A DNA stretch of 64,000 bases from CAWIUB01 sp963839995 (GCA_963839995.1 CAWIXH010000002.1:1-64000); one strand, 5' to 3'; shown: positions 54,126 through 62,069, counted from the first letter of the stretch. Program-made: numbers and translations. The notes: generated by a model not told the origin, from the sequence alone.

Positions 54126-54401
54126 GTGCAGGACGTTCAGGTCACCCTGTTGGTCCGCGGCCGCGTCCAGGGTGTTGGCTTCCGGTGGTGGACGCGGGCC
54201 CGCGCAGTCGAACTGGGCTTGCGAGGCGTCGCGCGCAACCTAGTTGACGGCCGGGTCGAGATCGTGGCGGTCGGCCCTGAGGCACGGTGTCGGGCGCTGC
54301 TCGAGGCGCTGCGCGGCCCTCGGGCGCCCGGCATCGTGCGTGCGGTCACCGAGGCGTGGTCCGCACCTGAACGTTCCTGGACCGGATTCGGCGTCGACTA
54401 G
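54126..54401 (+). CDS. acyP: acylphosphatase
   Basis: This 91-residue protein (GTG 54126) has the catalytic loop RGRVQGVGFRWWTRARA with its essential Arg, and ARNLVDGRVEIVAVG with the catalytic Asn. It hydrolyses acyl phosphates. It begins 4 bp after the GT87 stop and its end overlaps the diguanylate cyclase stop by 4 nt (convergent). Confidence 0.88.
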   Translation: MQDVQVTLLVRGRVQGVGFRWWTRARAVELGLRGVARNLVDGRVEIVAVGPEARCRALLEALRGPRAPGIVRAVTEAWSAPERSWTGFGVD

Positions 54402-55768
54402 CTGGTCGGCAGCGGGACGTCGTCGCGCAGCGGTCCCGCCCCACCCTCGTCGGCGATAGACACCCGGTTGCGACCCGTCCGCTTCGCGACGTAGAGCGCG
54501 GAGTCTGCGCTGTGCAGCAGCGTCGGAAGATCCGTGCCGTGCGCCGGATACCCAGCGACGCCGATCGACGCGGACAATGTCGCATCGGGGCCGGCAGGTT
54601 CGCTCCGATCGGTGCGGGCACTGCCCATCGGCGTGATCGACACCGCGGCGATGCGCTCGCGGATGCGTTCCGCGACGCGTCGCGCCTCGGGCAGATCGAT
54701 GTCCGGCAACATCGCGACGAACTCCTCGCCGCCGAACCGTCCGATGACGTCGTAGGTCCGCAGCTCGTGGGTCAGGCACAGCGCGACGTCGACCAGCGCG
54801 GAGTCCCCAACGAGGTGCCCGTGCTGGTCGTTGACGTTCTTGAAGAAGTCGAGGTCGAGGATGAAGATGGCGAGCCGGCTGTGTTCTCGCTCGGCCCTGG
54901 CGATTTCACGCTGAGCAAGTTGCTCCCAGGTGGTGGCGTTGAGCAGCCCGGTCTTCGCGTCGGTGCTGGCGGCGTGTTCGAGCTGCTTGACCAATGCGCC
55001 GCGCTGCAGGATGAACATCGGCGGGAGGACGAGAAGGATCAGCCAGGGCTGGTGCATCAGGGTCAGCGCAGCCAGCCCGCCGAGACATAGCGTGGCGAGC
55101 TCCAGCCCGGCGTCGCCGGCACTGGCCACCAAAAATGAGGTGAATGGCGCGGGGCGCACCGCGAGGTATCGAACTCCGAATAGCAGGAGGCTGTCGACAG
55201 TGAAGTACACACCGAGCGCGGTTACGACCGTCAGTGACGCTGCCACGCCGGCAGGGAGCGATTCCAGATGCGGTCGGACGTAGGTCAGGGCACCGCTCGC
55301 GCTCTGCACGGCGATCAGGATCGCGACCCAGGTCACCACGTGGCGATATAGCCGTGCACCGTTCTTGCGCTGCGTCCCCAGCCACTGCTGAAGTCCCAAG
55401 GCGACGATCAGCAGACTGGCCTGCCCTGGCGGAAGAACAACCGCAGCGGCGAATGTCCAGACTGAGGACATGTCCACGAACGGGCCCGACGCCAGCCGCC
55501 GCCGCTGCCCGTCGATCCTCGCGGTCACCAACTCGAACGCTGCGGAGAGCAGCAAAATAGCGGCGGCGCGTACCCAGATGCCGGCCCGCCCATCGTCGTG
55601 GAGGAGCGTCGTGAGACCGACCGAAGCCGCGACCGCACTCAGGGCGCCAAGCGCCAAGACGAAGCTGGTGTGCTGGGACCACAGGTCCCAGTGCCGCACG
55701 CCGCGGGTAGCTGGAACGGGGGCACCGGCCGGCGCGTGACCCCGTCCACCACGGCGCATATTGGACAT
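54398..55768 (-). CDS. membrane-bound diguanylate cyclase (GGDEF)
   Basis: This 456-residue protein has an N-terminal region with about eight hydrophobic helices (residues 30-270) and a GGDEF domain. The active site reads GGEEF near residue 345, preceded five residues earlier by RTYD, the RxxD inhibitory c-di-GMP site, so it should be an active, feedback-controlled cyclase. DLDFFKNVNDQHGH gives the metal-binding Asp. The start is ATG 55768 or GTG 55771; both overlap the -35 of the opposing promoter at 55761. Confidence 0.87.
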   Translation of the reverse strand: MSNMRRGGRGHAPAGAPVPATRGVRHWDLWSQHTSFVLALGALSAVAASVGLTTLLHDDGRAGIWVRAAAILLLSAAFELVTARIDGQRRRLASGPFVDMSSVWTFAAAVVLPPGQASLLIVALGLQQWLGTQRKNGARLYRHVVTWVAILIAVQSASGALTYVRPHLESLPAGVAASLTVVTALGVYFTVDSLLLFGVRYLAVRPAPFTSFLVASAGDAGLELATLCLGGLAALTLMHQPWLILLVLPPMFILQRGALVKQLEHAASTDAKTGLLNATTWEQLAQREIARAEREHSRLAIFILDLDFFKNVNDQHGHLVGDSALVDVALCLTHELRTYDVIGRFGGEEFVAMLPDIDLPEARRVAERIRERIAAVSITPMGSARTDRSEPAGPDATLSASIGVAGYPAHGTDLPTLLHSADSALYVAKRTGRNRVSIADEGGAGPLRDDVPLPTS

Positions 55769-55789
55769 CACTCTCTCCGCGTTTAGGAT
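55761..55789 (+). promoter_or_regulatory. strong promoter facing the heptapeptide repeats
   Basis: TTGGAC at 55761-55766 and TAGGAT at 55784-55789 are exactly 17 bp apart, a good housekeeping-type promoter. Transcription would run away from the diguanylate cyclase and reach the first heptapeptide ORF about 160 nt later. No other plus-strand gene lies downstream before 57572. Confidence 0.6.
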
Positions 55790-55956
55790 CGCTCGTGCAA
55801 ACCGTAGCCGACGAGATACGGAGTGTCACGCTGGGGGCCCGGGATGGCCCTCGGACATGTCGCACCTGTCCGAATGCCGGAGATAAGTTGGATCAAGGTC
55901 CGCACACGTTCGGCCGAAGACGGCGTCAAGACTACGAGGCGAGGGAGGTGGCGAGC

Positions 55957-55980
55957 GTGAACAACTGGGTCTGGCCGTAA
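55957..55980 (+). CDS. heptapeptide ORF 1 (fMet-NNWVWP)
   Basis: GTG AAC AAC TGG GTC TGG CCG TAA follows GGGAGGTGG with 6-nt spacing. It encodes seven residues ending Trp-Val-Trp-Pro-stop. An upstream frame from 55795 also reads into it, but it has no ribosome site and poor codon character. See the other two copies. Confidence 0.6.
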   Translation: MNNWVWP

Positions 55981-56026
55981 GGGGCTCGAATCGGTACCTG
56001 GTGGGACGGTGGAGGAGGTGTGCGCA

Positions 56027-56050
56027 GTGAACAACTGGGTCTGGCCCTGA
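56027..56050 (+). CDS. heptapeptide ORF 2 (fMet-NNWVWP)
   Basis: GTG AAC AAC TGG GTC TGG CCC TGA, preceded by GGAGGAGGTG with 7-nt spacing. The proline codon and stop differ from copy 1 (CCG TAA against CCC TGA) while the amino acids do not, which points to selection on the peptide. Confidence 0.65.
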   Translation: MNNWVWP

Positions 56051-56096
56051 GGGTTTCAGTCCGTGTGGTGGTTGACGAGCGGAGGAGGTGTGCGCA

Positions 56097-56120
56097 GTGA
56101 ACAACTGGGTCTGGCCCTGA
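56097..56120 (+). CDS. heptapeptide ORF 3 (fMet-NNWVWP)
   Basis: Identical to copy 2 in ORF and ribosome-binding site (GGAGGAGGTGTGCGCA), with different DNA upstream. It ends 24 bp before the stem-loop at 56144. Confidence 0.65.
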   Translation: MNNWVWP

Positions 56121-56143
56121 GCTGATCCGCCGGGAATGGCACA

Positions 56144-56172
56144 GCGCTACGCGTCGACAACCTGCGTAGCGC
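56144..56172. terminator. stem-loop after the heptapeptide unit and at the MFS gene end
   Basis: GCGCTACGC pairs perfectly with GCGTAGCGC over an 11-nt loop. It overlaps the last codons of the MFS gene (stop at 56147) and would end transcripts coming from the promoter at 55761. No T-run follows, so termination is inferred. Confidence 0.45.
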
Positions 56173-57409
56173 CGGTGGAGTTTTGCGTCGCTGACGAATC
56201 CTCCGACGCGTGGGCTCGCCAAGCGACGCCGAGCACGAGTGCTAGTGCCGCACCCGTGCCGCCGGCGATGGCGACCGTAACGGGTGGGTCCAGCCAGTTC
56301 GCGACGAACCCGAACAGCAGCACGCCTAGCCCCTGTACTGCGACGAGCCCGGCGGCCGCCATTCCGAACACCTGCCCCCGTTGGGCGTCCGGCGTCCGCT
56401 GTACGAACGCTGCCGCGGCCAGCACCTGATAGCCGCAGAAAACGCCGCAGGCGAACCACAGCAGCAACGACACGGCGATGCCCGGCTGCGCCACACACGG
56501 CGTGAGCGCGAGCCCGGCAGCCACGGCGAACGCCCCGATCAGCCGAGGCCGCGAGCCGGGCTTGACGAACCGCACCAGCGCCCACGCGCCGACTGCGGTC
56601 CCGGCAGGGAGCGCCGCCAGCAACAGGCCGACGGAAATCGAGCCGCCGCCCACGCCCGCGGCGTACGGCGCGGCCAATCCCTCCGGGGCGATGTAGAACC
56701 CGGCGAGCCAACCGAATCCGAGCAGCAGGCGCAGCGCCGGATGCGACATGATCAACCGCATGGCACGGCCCTGCGAGCGCAGGTACGGCTGCTGGCGCTT
56801 GGTGCCGGCCGCGGCAGGTCGGGCGCGCACGCCGCGCCAGACGATCAATGCTGAGAGTGCGAATGTGGCCGCGTCCACTGCAAGTCCGGCGCGTGCGCCG
56901 ATCGCGGCTACCACGATGCCGCCACCGGCGAAGCCTGCCAGCTGAGCGAGCTGGCCGGTGGTGGCGCGCAGCGCCTGACCGACGACGAAGCGCTCGCCGT
57001 CGAGGATCTGCGGCAGCATCGCGGTCTCGGCGGACGCGAATGCCGGCCCGATGAAGACCACGAGGACCAGCAGGATGCAAACGGCGGCGATTGGCAGCTG
57101 CGGCAGCGCCATCAGACCTACCAACGCGGCGCGCACGACATCGCACCAGATCATGACGCCCCGCCGCGGGTAGCGGTCGGCGATCCCTGACAGCAACGCC
57201 CCGCCGGCGATGGCCGGCAGGAAGGTCAGCGCGTAGGCCAAGGCTGTCCACACCGTCGAGTCGGTGGAAGCGAATACAAGAATCGACAGTGCGACGCGCG
57301 CCAGCTGGTCGCCGATCAGCGACTGCGCGTCGGCGAGCCAGACGGCACGAAACTCGGGAACCTTCAGCACGTCCGGGAACGTCACGCGTTGCGGGTGGCT
57401 TTGGCTCAC
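56147..57409 (-). CDS. MFS transporter
   Basis: This 420-residue protein starts at GTG 57409 behind GGAGG. It has twelve predicted helices, the MFS loop motif GIADRYPRRGVMIWCDVVRA after helix 2 and a repeat-like second half. It resembles the DHA3/enterobactin-exporter type (LADAQSLIGDQLARVALSIL). Substrate unknown. It lies downstream of a palindromic promoter region at 57431. Confidence 0.83.
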   Translation of the reverse strand: MSQSHPQRVTFPDVLKVPEFRAVWLADAQSLIGDQLARVALSILVFASTDSTVWTALAYALTFLPAIAGGALLSGIADRYPRRGVMIWCDVVRAALVGLMALPQLPIAAVCILLVLVVFIGPAFASAETAMLPQILDGERFVVGQALRATTGQLAQLAGFAGGGIVVAAIGARAGLAVDAATFALSALIVWRGVRARPAAAGTKRQQPYLRSQGRAMRLIMSHPALRLLLGFGWLAGFYIAPEGLAAPYAAGVGGGSISVGLLLAALPAGTAVGAWALVRFVKPGSRPRLIGAFAVAAGLALTPCVAQPGIAVSLLLWFACGVFCGYQVLAAAAFVQRTPDAQRGQVFGMAAAGLVAVQGLGVLLFGFVANWLDPPVTVAIAGGTGAALALVLGVAWRAHASEDSSATQNSTGATQVVDA

Positions 57410-57430
57410 TTCACGGCTAACCTCCGCATC

Positions 57431-57442
57431 GTATGCATACTA
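57431..57442 (-). promoter_or_regulatory. palindrome overlapping the MFS promoter
   Basis: GTATGCATAC (57431-57440) is a perfect 10-bp palindrome, and TAGTAT on the minus strand at 57442-57437 is a possible -10. It is about 25-35 bp upstream of the MFS start and may bind a repressor. Confidence 0.35.
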
Positions 57443-57571
57443 CGGGTGCCGATCTGACGCCGCACGGTATCCCTTCATCCCGACCGCGGTAAGCCTCGGG
57501 TCCCAGCGTGTTCGGGCGCGTAACGTCCCTGTCTCGATTGGTTCGTGACAAGGATTGCTGAGACTTCAGGC

Positions 57572-58162
57572 ATGGATGTCCAGGACGGCAACCGGCCGCT
57601 CATCGTCGGCATCGGCGGGTCCAACCGGCCAGCCTCGCTCACCGATCAGCTGCTGCGCACGGCGCTCGCGGAGGCGGCGGCACTGGGTGCGCGCACCGCG
57701 CTCTTCGGCGGTGCCTTCCTTGCTGGGCTGCCGGTGTTCGACGCTGACGAACAGCGCGGCGGGGAGGATCCTGCTCTCGAGCTGGTCCGGGCGGTGGCCC
57801 GCGCGGACGGCCTGCTGATCGGCACCCCCGGTTACCACGGCGGTATGTCTGGCCTGGTGAAGAACGGACTCGATCATCTGGAGCTGCTCCGCAACGACGC
57901 TCGGCCCTACCTGGACGGGCGGGCAGTGGGCGTCGTGATCACGGCCGCCGGCTGGCAGGCTGCCGGGACCACTCTGGTGGCCCTGCGATCGGCGATCCAC
58001 GCGCTGCGTGGGTGGCCGACGCCGTTCGGGGCGACGATCAATTCGGCCGAGCCCGTGTTCGGCCCCGACGGCGAGCTGACCGAGCCAGTAGCAGGTGCCC
58101 TGCGCATCGTCGCGACGCAGGTCGTCGATTTCGCCCACTGGCGGCGCAGTGCGGTTGGTTAG
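57572..58162 (+). CDS. NADPH-dependent FMN reductase-family protein
   Basis: From ATG 57572 (MDVQDGNRPLIVGIGGSNRP) this 196-residue flavodoxin-like protein has the FMN phosphate loop GIGGSNRPAS, GTPGYHGGMSGLVKNGLDH and TAAGWQAAGTTLVALRS, as in the SsuE/azoreductase group. It reduces FMN or quinones with NAD(P)H. A GTG at 57545 is an alternative start. The gene end overlaps the opposite CoA-binding gene by 4 nt. Confidence 0.85.
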   Translation: MDVQDGNRPLIVGIGGSNRPASLTDQLLRTALAEAAALGARTALFGGAFLAGLPVFDADEQRGGEDPALELVRAVARADGLLIGTPGYHGGMSGLVKNGLDHLELLRNDARPYLDGRAVGVVITAAGWQAAGTTLVALRSAIHALRGWPTPFGATINSAEPVFGPDGELTEPVAGALRIVATQVVDFAHWRRSAVG

Positions 58163-58581
58163 GCCCGAGGGTGATCCGGGCCGCGTACGTTCAGCCGAGC
58201 CCGCTCGACGGCAAGGCAGCGGTCCTCGACGTACGCGATCCCCGCGCTCTCGGCGATCCGCCGAGCCTCGGCCGAGACGATGCCCAGCTGCAACCACAGG
58301 GCGGTCGCGCCGACATCGACGGCCTGCCGGGCGACGTCCGCCGCCTCGCGCGCCGGCCGGAACACATCGACCATGCCAAGGGGGCCCTCGGCCGCTGCTG
58401 CATCAGCGAGCGTGCGGTACGTGCGCGCGCCGAAGATCTCATCCGCATGGGGATTGACGGGGATGATGCGCCAGCCGCAGCGCTGCATCTGAGCCGGTAT
58501 GGCGTGCGCCGCCTTCCACGGATGCACGCTCGCCCCGACGACAGTGATCGTGTCGTGAGTGCGCAGCAGTCCCTCGATCAT
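58159..58581 (-). CDS. CoA-binding domain protein
   Basis: From ATG 58581 this 140-residue Rossmann protein reads TITVVGASVHPWKAAHAIPA, GWRIIPVNPHADEIFGARTY and ALWLQLGIVSAEARRIAESA, the YccU/CoA-binding family. Its start overlaps the antiporter stop by 4 nt (ATGA). It is likely co-transcribed with the antiporter; function is unknown, though free CoA or nucleotide binding is expected. Confidence 0.84.
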   Translation of the reverse strand: MIEGLLRTHDTITVVGASVHPWKAAHAIPAQMQRCGWRIIPVNPHADEIFGARTYRTLADAAAAEGPLGMVDVFRPAREAADVARQAVDVGATALWLQLGIVSAEARRIAESAGIAYVEDRCLAVERARLNVRGPDHPRA

Positions 58582-59774
58582 GCCCCAACGGTAGGCGGCA
58601 CCTGCGACTCGGGCTTGAGCCGATCCGGAAAGTGCTGGACGGCGGCGGCCAGCACGATCGTCAGCAGCACATAACAGGCGGTCAGCGGCCCAAGTAGTGC
58701 CTCGGCGCCCGCATCCACCGCGAGCGCCGCGATAACTACCGAGAACTCGCCGCGCGGGATCAGGGCGACCCCCGCGCGCCACCGCCCGCGACGCTTGACC
58801 CCGACGCGCCGCGCCGCGAGGTAGCCCGTCCCAACCTTGGTCGCTGACGTGATCACCAGCAGGATGAGAGCGAGCGGTAGGGCAGCCGGCAGGTTGCGCG
58901 GAGCCGTGGAAAGCCCGAAGAAAACGAAGAACACCGCCGCGAACAAGTCGCGCAGCGGTTCGAGCACCTCGACCGCGGTCTCGGCGACCGTTCCGGACAA
59001 CGCAATGCCGACCAGGAAGGCACCGACGGCGGCGGACACGTTGAGCTGGTGCGCGACGCCGGCCACGAGCAGGGTCAGGCCGAGCACTCCGAGCAGCAAC
59101 GGTTCCTTGTCCTCTGCGCCGACGAGTGCCGTGACCTGGGCACCGAAGCGGGTCGCCAGCAGAAGAACCGCCGACACGGCGACGACCGCCACGGCAATGG
59201 CGACAGTGGCGCCCGCTGCTCCATCGCTGGCCAGCAGTGCCGCGAGCAGCGGCAGGTACACGGCCATCGCCAGGTCCTCCATCACCAGCACGCCGAGGAT
59301 CGCGGGAGTTTCCCGGTTGCCCAGTCGCCCGCCGTCGCCGAGCATCTTGGCGATCACACCGGAGGACGAGACCCAGGTGACTCCGGCGAGCGCCACGGCG
59401 GCGATCGCACCCCACCCGGCCAGCAAGGCGAGTAGCGCCCCCGGCACCGCATTGAGTGCCGCGTCCACAGCGCCGACCGACGCTTGGGTCTTGAGGCTGC
59501 CCTTCAGCTCTGCCGCCGAGTACTCCAGGCCGAGCATGAGCAGGAGCAGGATGACGCCGATCTCGGCGCCCACCCTGAGAAAGTCCTCGCTTGCCGACAG
59601 GGACAGGAACCCACCCTGGCCGAAGCACAGGCCGCCGAGCAGGTACAGCGGGATGACCGGCACCTTGATCCACTTGGCAACGCGGCCGAGCACGCCCAGA
59701 ACGAGCAGGATGGCCCCGAGTTCGATGAGCAGCACACCGAGGTCCGTCGCCCCGCCCTTGGCTGCAAGCCACAT
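58578..59774 (-). CDS. cation/proton antiporter (CPA2 family)
   Basis: This 398-residue protein has about eleven membrane helices. Typical CPA2 features are LMLGLEYSAAELKGSLKTQA, GVTWVSSSGVIAKMLGDGGR (the region with conserved polar residues), GVLVMEDLAMAVYLPLL, SAAVGAFLVGIALSGT and ALIPRGEFSVVIAAL. ATG 59774 is set by family length. The partner regulator at 59780 and this arrangement match KhtT/KhtU K+/H+ antiporters. Confidence 0.85.
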   Translation of the reverse strand: MWLAAKGGATDLGVLLIELGAILLVLGVLGRVAKWIKVPVIPLYLLGGLCFGQGGFLSLSASEDFLRVGAEIGVILLLLMLGLEYSAAELKGSLKTQASVGAVDAALNAVPGALLALLAGWGAIAAVALAGVTWVSSSGVIAKMLGDGGRLGNRETPAILGVLVMEDLAMAVYLPLLAALLASDGAAGATVAIAVAVVAVSAVLLLATRFGAQVTALVGAEDKEPLLLGVLGLTLLVAGVAHQLNVSAAVGAFLVGIALSGTVAETAVEVLEPLRDLFAAVFFVFFGLSTAPRNLPAALPLALILLVITSATKVGTGYLAARRVGVKRRGRWRAGVALIPRGEFSVVIAALAVDAGAEALLGPLTACYVLLTIVLAAAVQHFPDRLKPESQVPPTVGA

Positions 59775-59779
59775 CGCGA

Positions 59780-60292
59780 TCAGCGACTCGAGTCTTGCGG
59801 CGGACCCGCCGATCCGTCGAGGATGCGGGCTACCTTGTCGATGGCCTGTTGGGTGCCGACCGTGACGACGAGATCCCCGGGCTGCAGGATGAAGTCCGGT
59901 GTGGGCGAGGGAACGGCGGCGCCCTGTCGCAGAACTGCGACGATCGACGCCCCGGTGCGGGTGCGCGCCTGGGTGTCGCCGAGCGGACGGGCGGCATACG
60001 GCGAGTCGGCCGGCACCGGCAGCTGCTCGACCACGAGCCCCTCCACCTGCCGCTGCAGGACGGCCAGCCGGAAGGTGAGCTGCGGAGCCCCCAGGACTTC
60101 GGCCAAGGCGTTGGCCTCGTCGTCGCTCAGCGGGATCGTCTGGGCGGCCCCGTCGCCGTCCTCGTCGTAGAGGACGAGATCGCGCAGCCCGTTGCGGCGG
60201 GTGACGACGCCGAGCTTGCGGCCGCCACGCAGCTGGAGTTCCTGGCACACTCCGATGCCCGGCAGCGTGCGGCTGGTCACCTCAACGCTCAT
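59780..60292 (-). CDS. cation/proton antiporter regulatory subunit with RCK_C domain
   Basis: This 170-residue soluble protein (MSVEVTSRTLPGIGVCQELQ) has an N-terminal ligand fold and a C-terminal TrkA_C/RCK_C domain (GASIVAVLRQGAAVPSPTPDFILQPGDLVVTVGTQQAID). It resembles KhtT, the c-di-AMP- or pH-sensing regulator of the KhtU antiporter, and is directly upstream of that gene (5 bp gap). Confidence 0.84.
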   Translation of the reverse strand: MSVEVTSRTLPGIGVCQELQLRGGRKLGVVTRRNGLRDLVLYDEDGDGAAQTIPLSDDEANALAEVLGAPQLTFRLAVLQRQVEGLVVEQLPVPADSPYAARPLGDTQARTRTGASIVAVLRQGAAVPSPTPDFILQPGDLVVTVGTQQAIDKVARILDGSAGPPQDSSR

Positions 60293-60309
60293 TCGGACAC
60301 ACTACGGCC

Positions 60310-60837
60310 ATGACCACACCGGGATCGCTCGATTGGCATCCGGCCGAGGCGGGCATGGTCGCAGCGCCGGTCGCCGCTGCCCTCGCCAGGTGGCCGCACA
60401 CGGGCGACGTGTTGGTCGCTGCGATCGATGAGGGATTGGCGGACACCACCGCGTTCTGCGCCCACTACGGTGTGCGCTTGGACGAGTCGGCCAACTGCGT
60501 GGTGGTTGCGGGGCGCCGGGCGCAGACGACGACTTATGCGGCGTGCCTGGTGCTCGCCTCGATGCGCGCCGACGTCAATGGCGTCGTGCGCAGGCTGCTC
60601 GGAGCGCGCAAGGCGTCGTTCGCGCCGATGGACGACGCCGTGGCGCTGACCGGGATGGAGTATGGGGGGATCACGCCGATCGGCCTGCCGGCCGACTGGC
60701 CGATCTTCGTCGACGTGGCTGTGGACAAGCACGACATGGTTGTCATCGGCAGCGGTCTGCGGCGATCGAAGCTGGCCCTGCCGGGCGGGACGCTCGCCAC
60801 CCTGCCGGGGGCGCAGGTCGTCGAGCTAGCCAGCTGA
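60310..60837 (+). CDS. YbaK/EbsC-type aminoacyl-tRNA deacylase-like protein
   Basis: This 175-residue protein has CVVVAGRRAQTTTYAACLVL, ARKASFAPMDDAVALTGMEY and YGGITPIGLPADWPIFVDVA, the YbaK fold with the conserved GG-x-P-G motif. Its relatives hydrolyse mischarged tRNA (Cys-tRNAPro, Ala-tRNAPro). The lysine of RKASF is the usual key residue. It is divergent from the antiporter pair and its end overlaps soxR by 12 nt. Confidence 0.8.
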   Translation: MTTPGSLDWHPAEAGMVAAPVAAALARWPHTGDVLVAAIDEGLADTTAFCAHYGVRLDESANCVVVAGRRAQTTTYAACLVLASMRADVNGVVRRLLGARKASFAPMDDAVALTGMEYGGITPIGLPADWPIFVDVAVDKHDMVVIGSGLRRSKLALPGGTLATLPGAQVVELAS

Positions 60838-61293
60838 GCTCGCTCGGCGCAGCGGCGCGGGCAGGTACTGGGCTCCCGGACCGAGCGAACCCGCGACGTC
60901 CTCAGGGTTGGACATCGCGCACCGGCGCAAGGACAGGCAGCCGCAGCCGATACACGAGTCGAGGCCATCCCGCAGCCTGGTGAGCGCTTCGATCTGCTCG
61001 TCCAGGCGCGTGCGCCAGCCATGCGACAAGCGCGTCCAGTCCGCGCGGGTGGGGGTGCGGTTTCCCGGCAGCGTGCCAAGCGCTGCCGCGACCTCGTCCA
61101 AGCTGAGCCCGACGTTGCGCGCCGCGCGAATGAACGCCAGCCGGCGCAGCACATTGCGCTCGTAACGCCGCTGGCCCCCGCTCGTCCGGCTGGCGTGCAG
61201 CAGGCCAGCTTGTTCGTAGAAGCGCAGCGCCGACGGGGCGAATCCGCTCCGCCTCGCCACCTCGCCTACCGTGAGGTGATCGGTTGTTCGCAC
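60826..61293 (-). CDS. soxR: redox-sensitive activator SoxR
   Basis: This 155-residue MerR-family protein has the winged helix LTVGEVARRSGFAPSALRFYEQAGLL and the C-terminal [2Fe-2S] cysteines in CIGCGCLSLRRC (C-x2-C-x-C-x5-C), the SoxR hallmark. In actinobacteria SoxR responds to redox-active metabolites and activates a few oxidoreductase and monooxygenase genes. The divergent SDR gene (61377) carries a fitting promoter at 61310-61340. Confidence 0.9.
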   Translation of the reverse strand: MRTTDHLTVGEVARRSGFAPSALRFYEQAGLLHASRTSGGQRRYERNVLRRLAFIRAARNVGLSLDEVAAALGTLPGNRTPTRADWTRLSHGWRTRLDEQIEALTRLRDGLDSCIGCGCLSLRRCAMSNPEDVAGSLGPGAQYLPAPLRRASSAG

Positions 61294-61309
61294 TTGTTGG
61301 TCTCTTCCC

Positions 61310-61340
61310 TTGACTTAAAGTTGACTTCAACAACCAGTAT
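61310..61340 (+). promoter_or_regulatory. SoxR-type promoter with 19-bp spacer
   Basis: TTGACT (61310-61315) and CAGTAT (61335-61340) are 19 bp apart, the overlong spacing that MerR-family activators correct. The spacer contains GTTGACTTCAAC, an inverted repeat GTTGA-CT-TCAAC. It drives the SDR/QueA-like pair. The soxR promoter would overlap on the other strand. Confidence 0.6.
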
Positions 61341-61376
61341 GGGGGAAGACAGACACGCATCGACAAGGAGACTCAC

Positions 61377-62069
61377 ATGAAGGCCGGATTGATCACGGGA
61401 GCCTCGAAGGGCTTCGGGCGGGCAGTCGCCCGGGCACTCGCCGACGACGGCTGGACGGTGGTCATCGACGCGCGGGATCGCGAGGCGCTCGCTCGTGCGG
61501 CTTACGAGCTGCCCTCGGCAGTGGCGATCGACGGCGACATCGCCGACTCATGGCACCGGGCGGCGCTCACCGACGCAGTCGAGCGCATCGGTCGGCTCGA
61601 TCTGCTCGTCAACAACGCGAGCTACCTCGGGCCGAGCCCCATGCCGCGATTGGCGGCATACCCGCTAGCCCGGCTGTCGCGGGTTTACGAGATCGACGTC
61701 GTGGCACCCCTGGCCATCGTTCAGTCCATGCTGCCCCTGTTGCGCCGATCAGGTGGCGCGATCGTCAACGTCACATCCGACGCGGCGGTCGAGGCGTACG
61801 AGGGCTGGGGCGGCTACGGATCAGCCAAGGCGGCCCTGGATCAGCTGACCGCGGTACTCGCCGCCGAGGAGCCGGACGTCGCGTGCTACGCCTTCGATCC
61901 CGGCGATATGCGCACCGACATGCACCAGGCCGCGTTCCCCGGCGAGGACATCTCCGACCGACCCGAACCCGAAACCGTGGTGCCCGCCCTGCTGCGGCTG
62001 CTTGCGCAGCGACCGGCGAGCGGACGCTATCGGGCGAGCGACCTCGCCGCCGCAGCTGGGACCCGATGA
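61377..62069 (+). CDS. SDR-family oxidoreductase
   Basis: This 230-residue protein has the Rossmann loop LITGASKGFGRA, LLVNNASYLGP and the catalytic motif YGSAKAAL (Y-x3-K) with a preceding Ser of NVTSDAAVEAYEGWGG. It follows AAGGAG. Its stop overlaps the QueA-like start by 4 nt. It is the first gene of a probable SoxR-controlled operon. The substrate is unknown. Confidence 0.87.
   Translation: MKAGLITGASKGFGRAVARALADDGWTVVIDARDREALARAAYELPSAVAIDGDIADSWHRAALTDAVERIGRLDLLVNNASYLGPSPMPRLAAYPLARLSRVYEIDVVAPLAIVQSMLPLLRRSGGAIVNVTSDAAVEAYEGWGGYGSAKAALDQLTAVLAAEEPDVACYAFDPGDMRTDMHQAAFPGEDISDRPEPETVVPALLRLLAQRPASGRYRASDLAAAAGTR

Larger units (their letters stand above)
55911..56120 (+). repeat. three 70-bp tandem units
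   Basis: Units 55911-55980, 55981-56050 and 56051-56120 have their ORF starts exactly 70 bp apart (55957, 56027, 56097). The last 45 bp of each unit, with the Shine-Dalgarno and ORF, are conserved (units 2 and 3 share GGAGGAGGTGTGCGCA), while the first 25 bp differ freely. This is purifying selection on the ribosome-binding site and peptide, not a recent duplication. Confidence 0.85.

Noticed and set aside
55795..55980. A 61-codon ORF ending with the first heptapeptide
   Set aside because: Only its last seven codons recur in the other units, the preceding codons are irregular, and stops precede the heptapeptide in the same frame of units 2 and 3.
55911..56120. CRISPR array or riboswitch
   Set aside because: The conserved part of each 70-bp unit is a ribosome-binding site plus an ORF with synonymous changes, and there are no identical short repeats with unique spacers of constant type.
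55932..57251. Minus-strand open frame of 439 codons across the heptapeptide units and MFS gene
   Set aside because: It is out of frame with the MFS gene, Arg/Ala-rich and lacks motifs; it contains the repeat only because the repeat has no stop in that frame.
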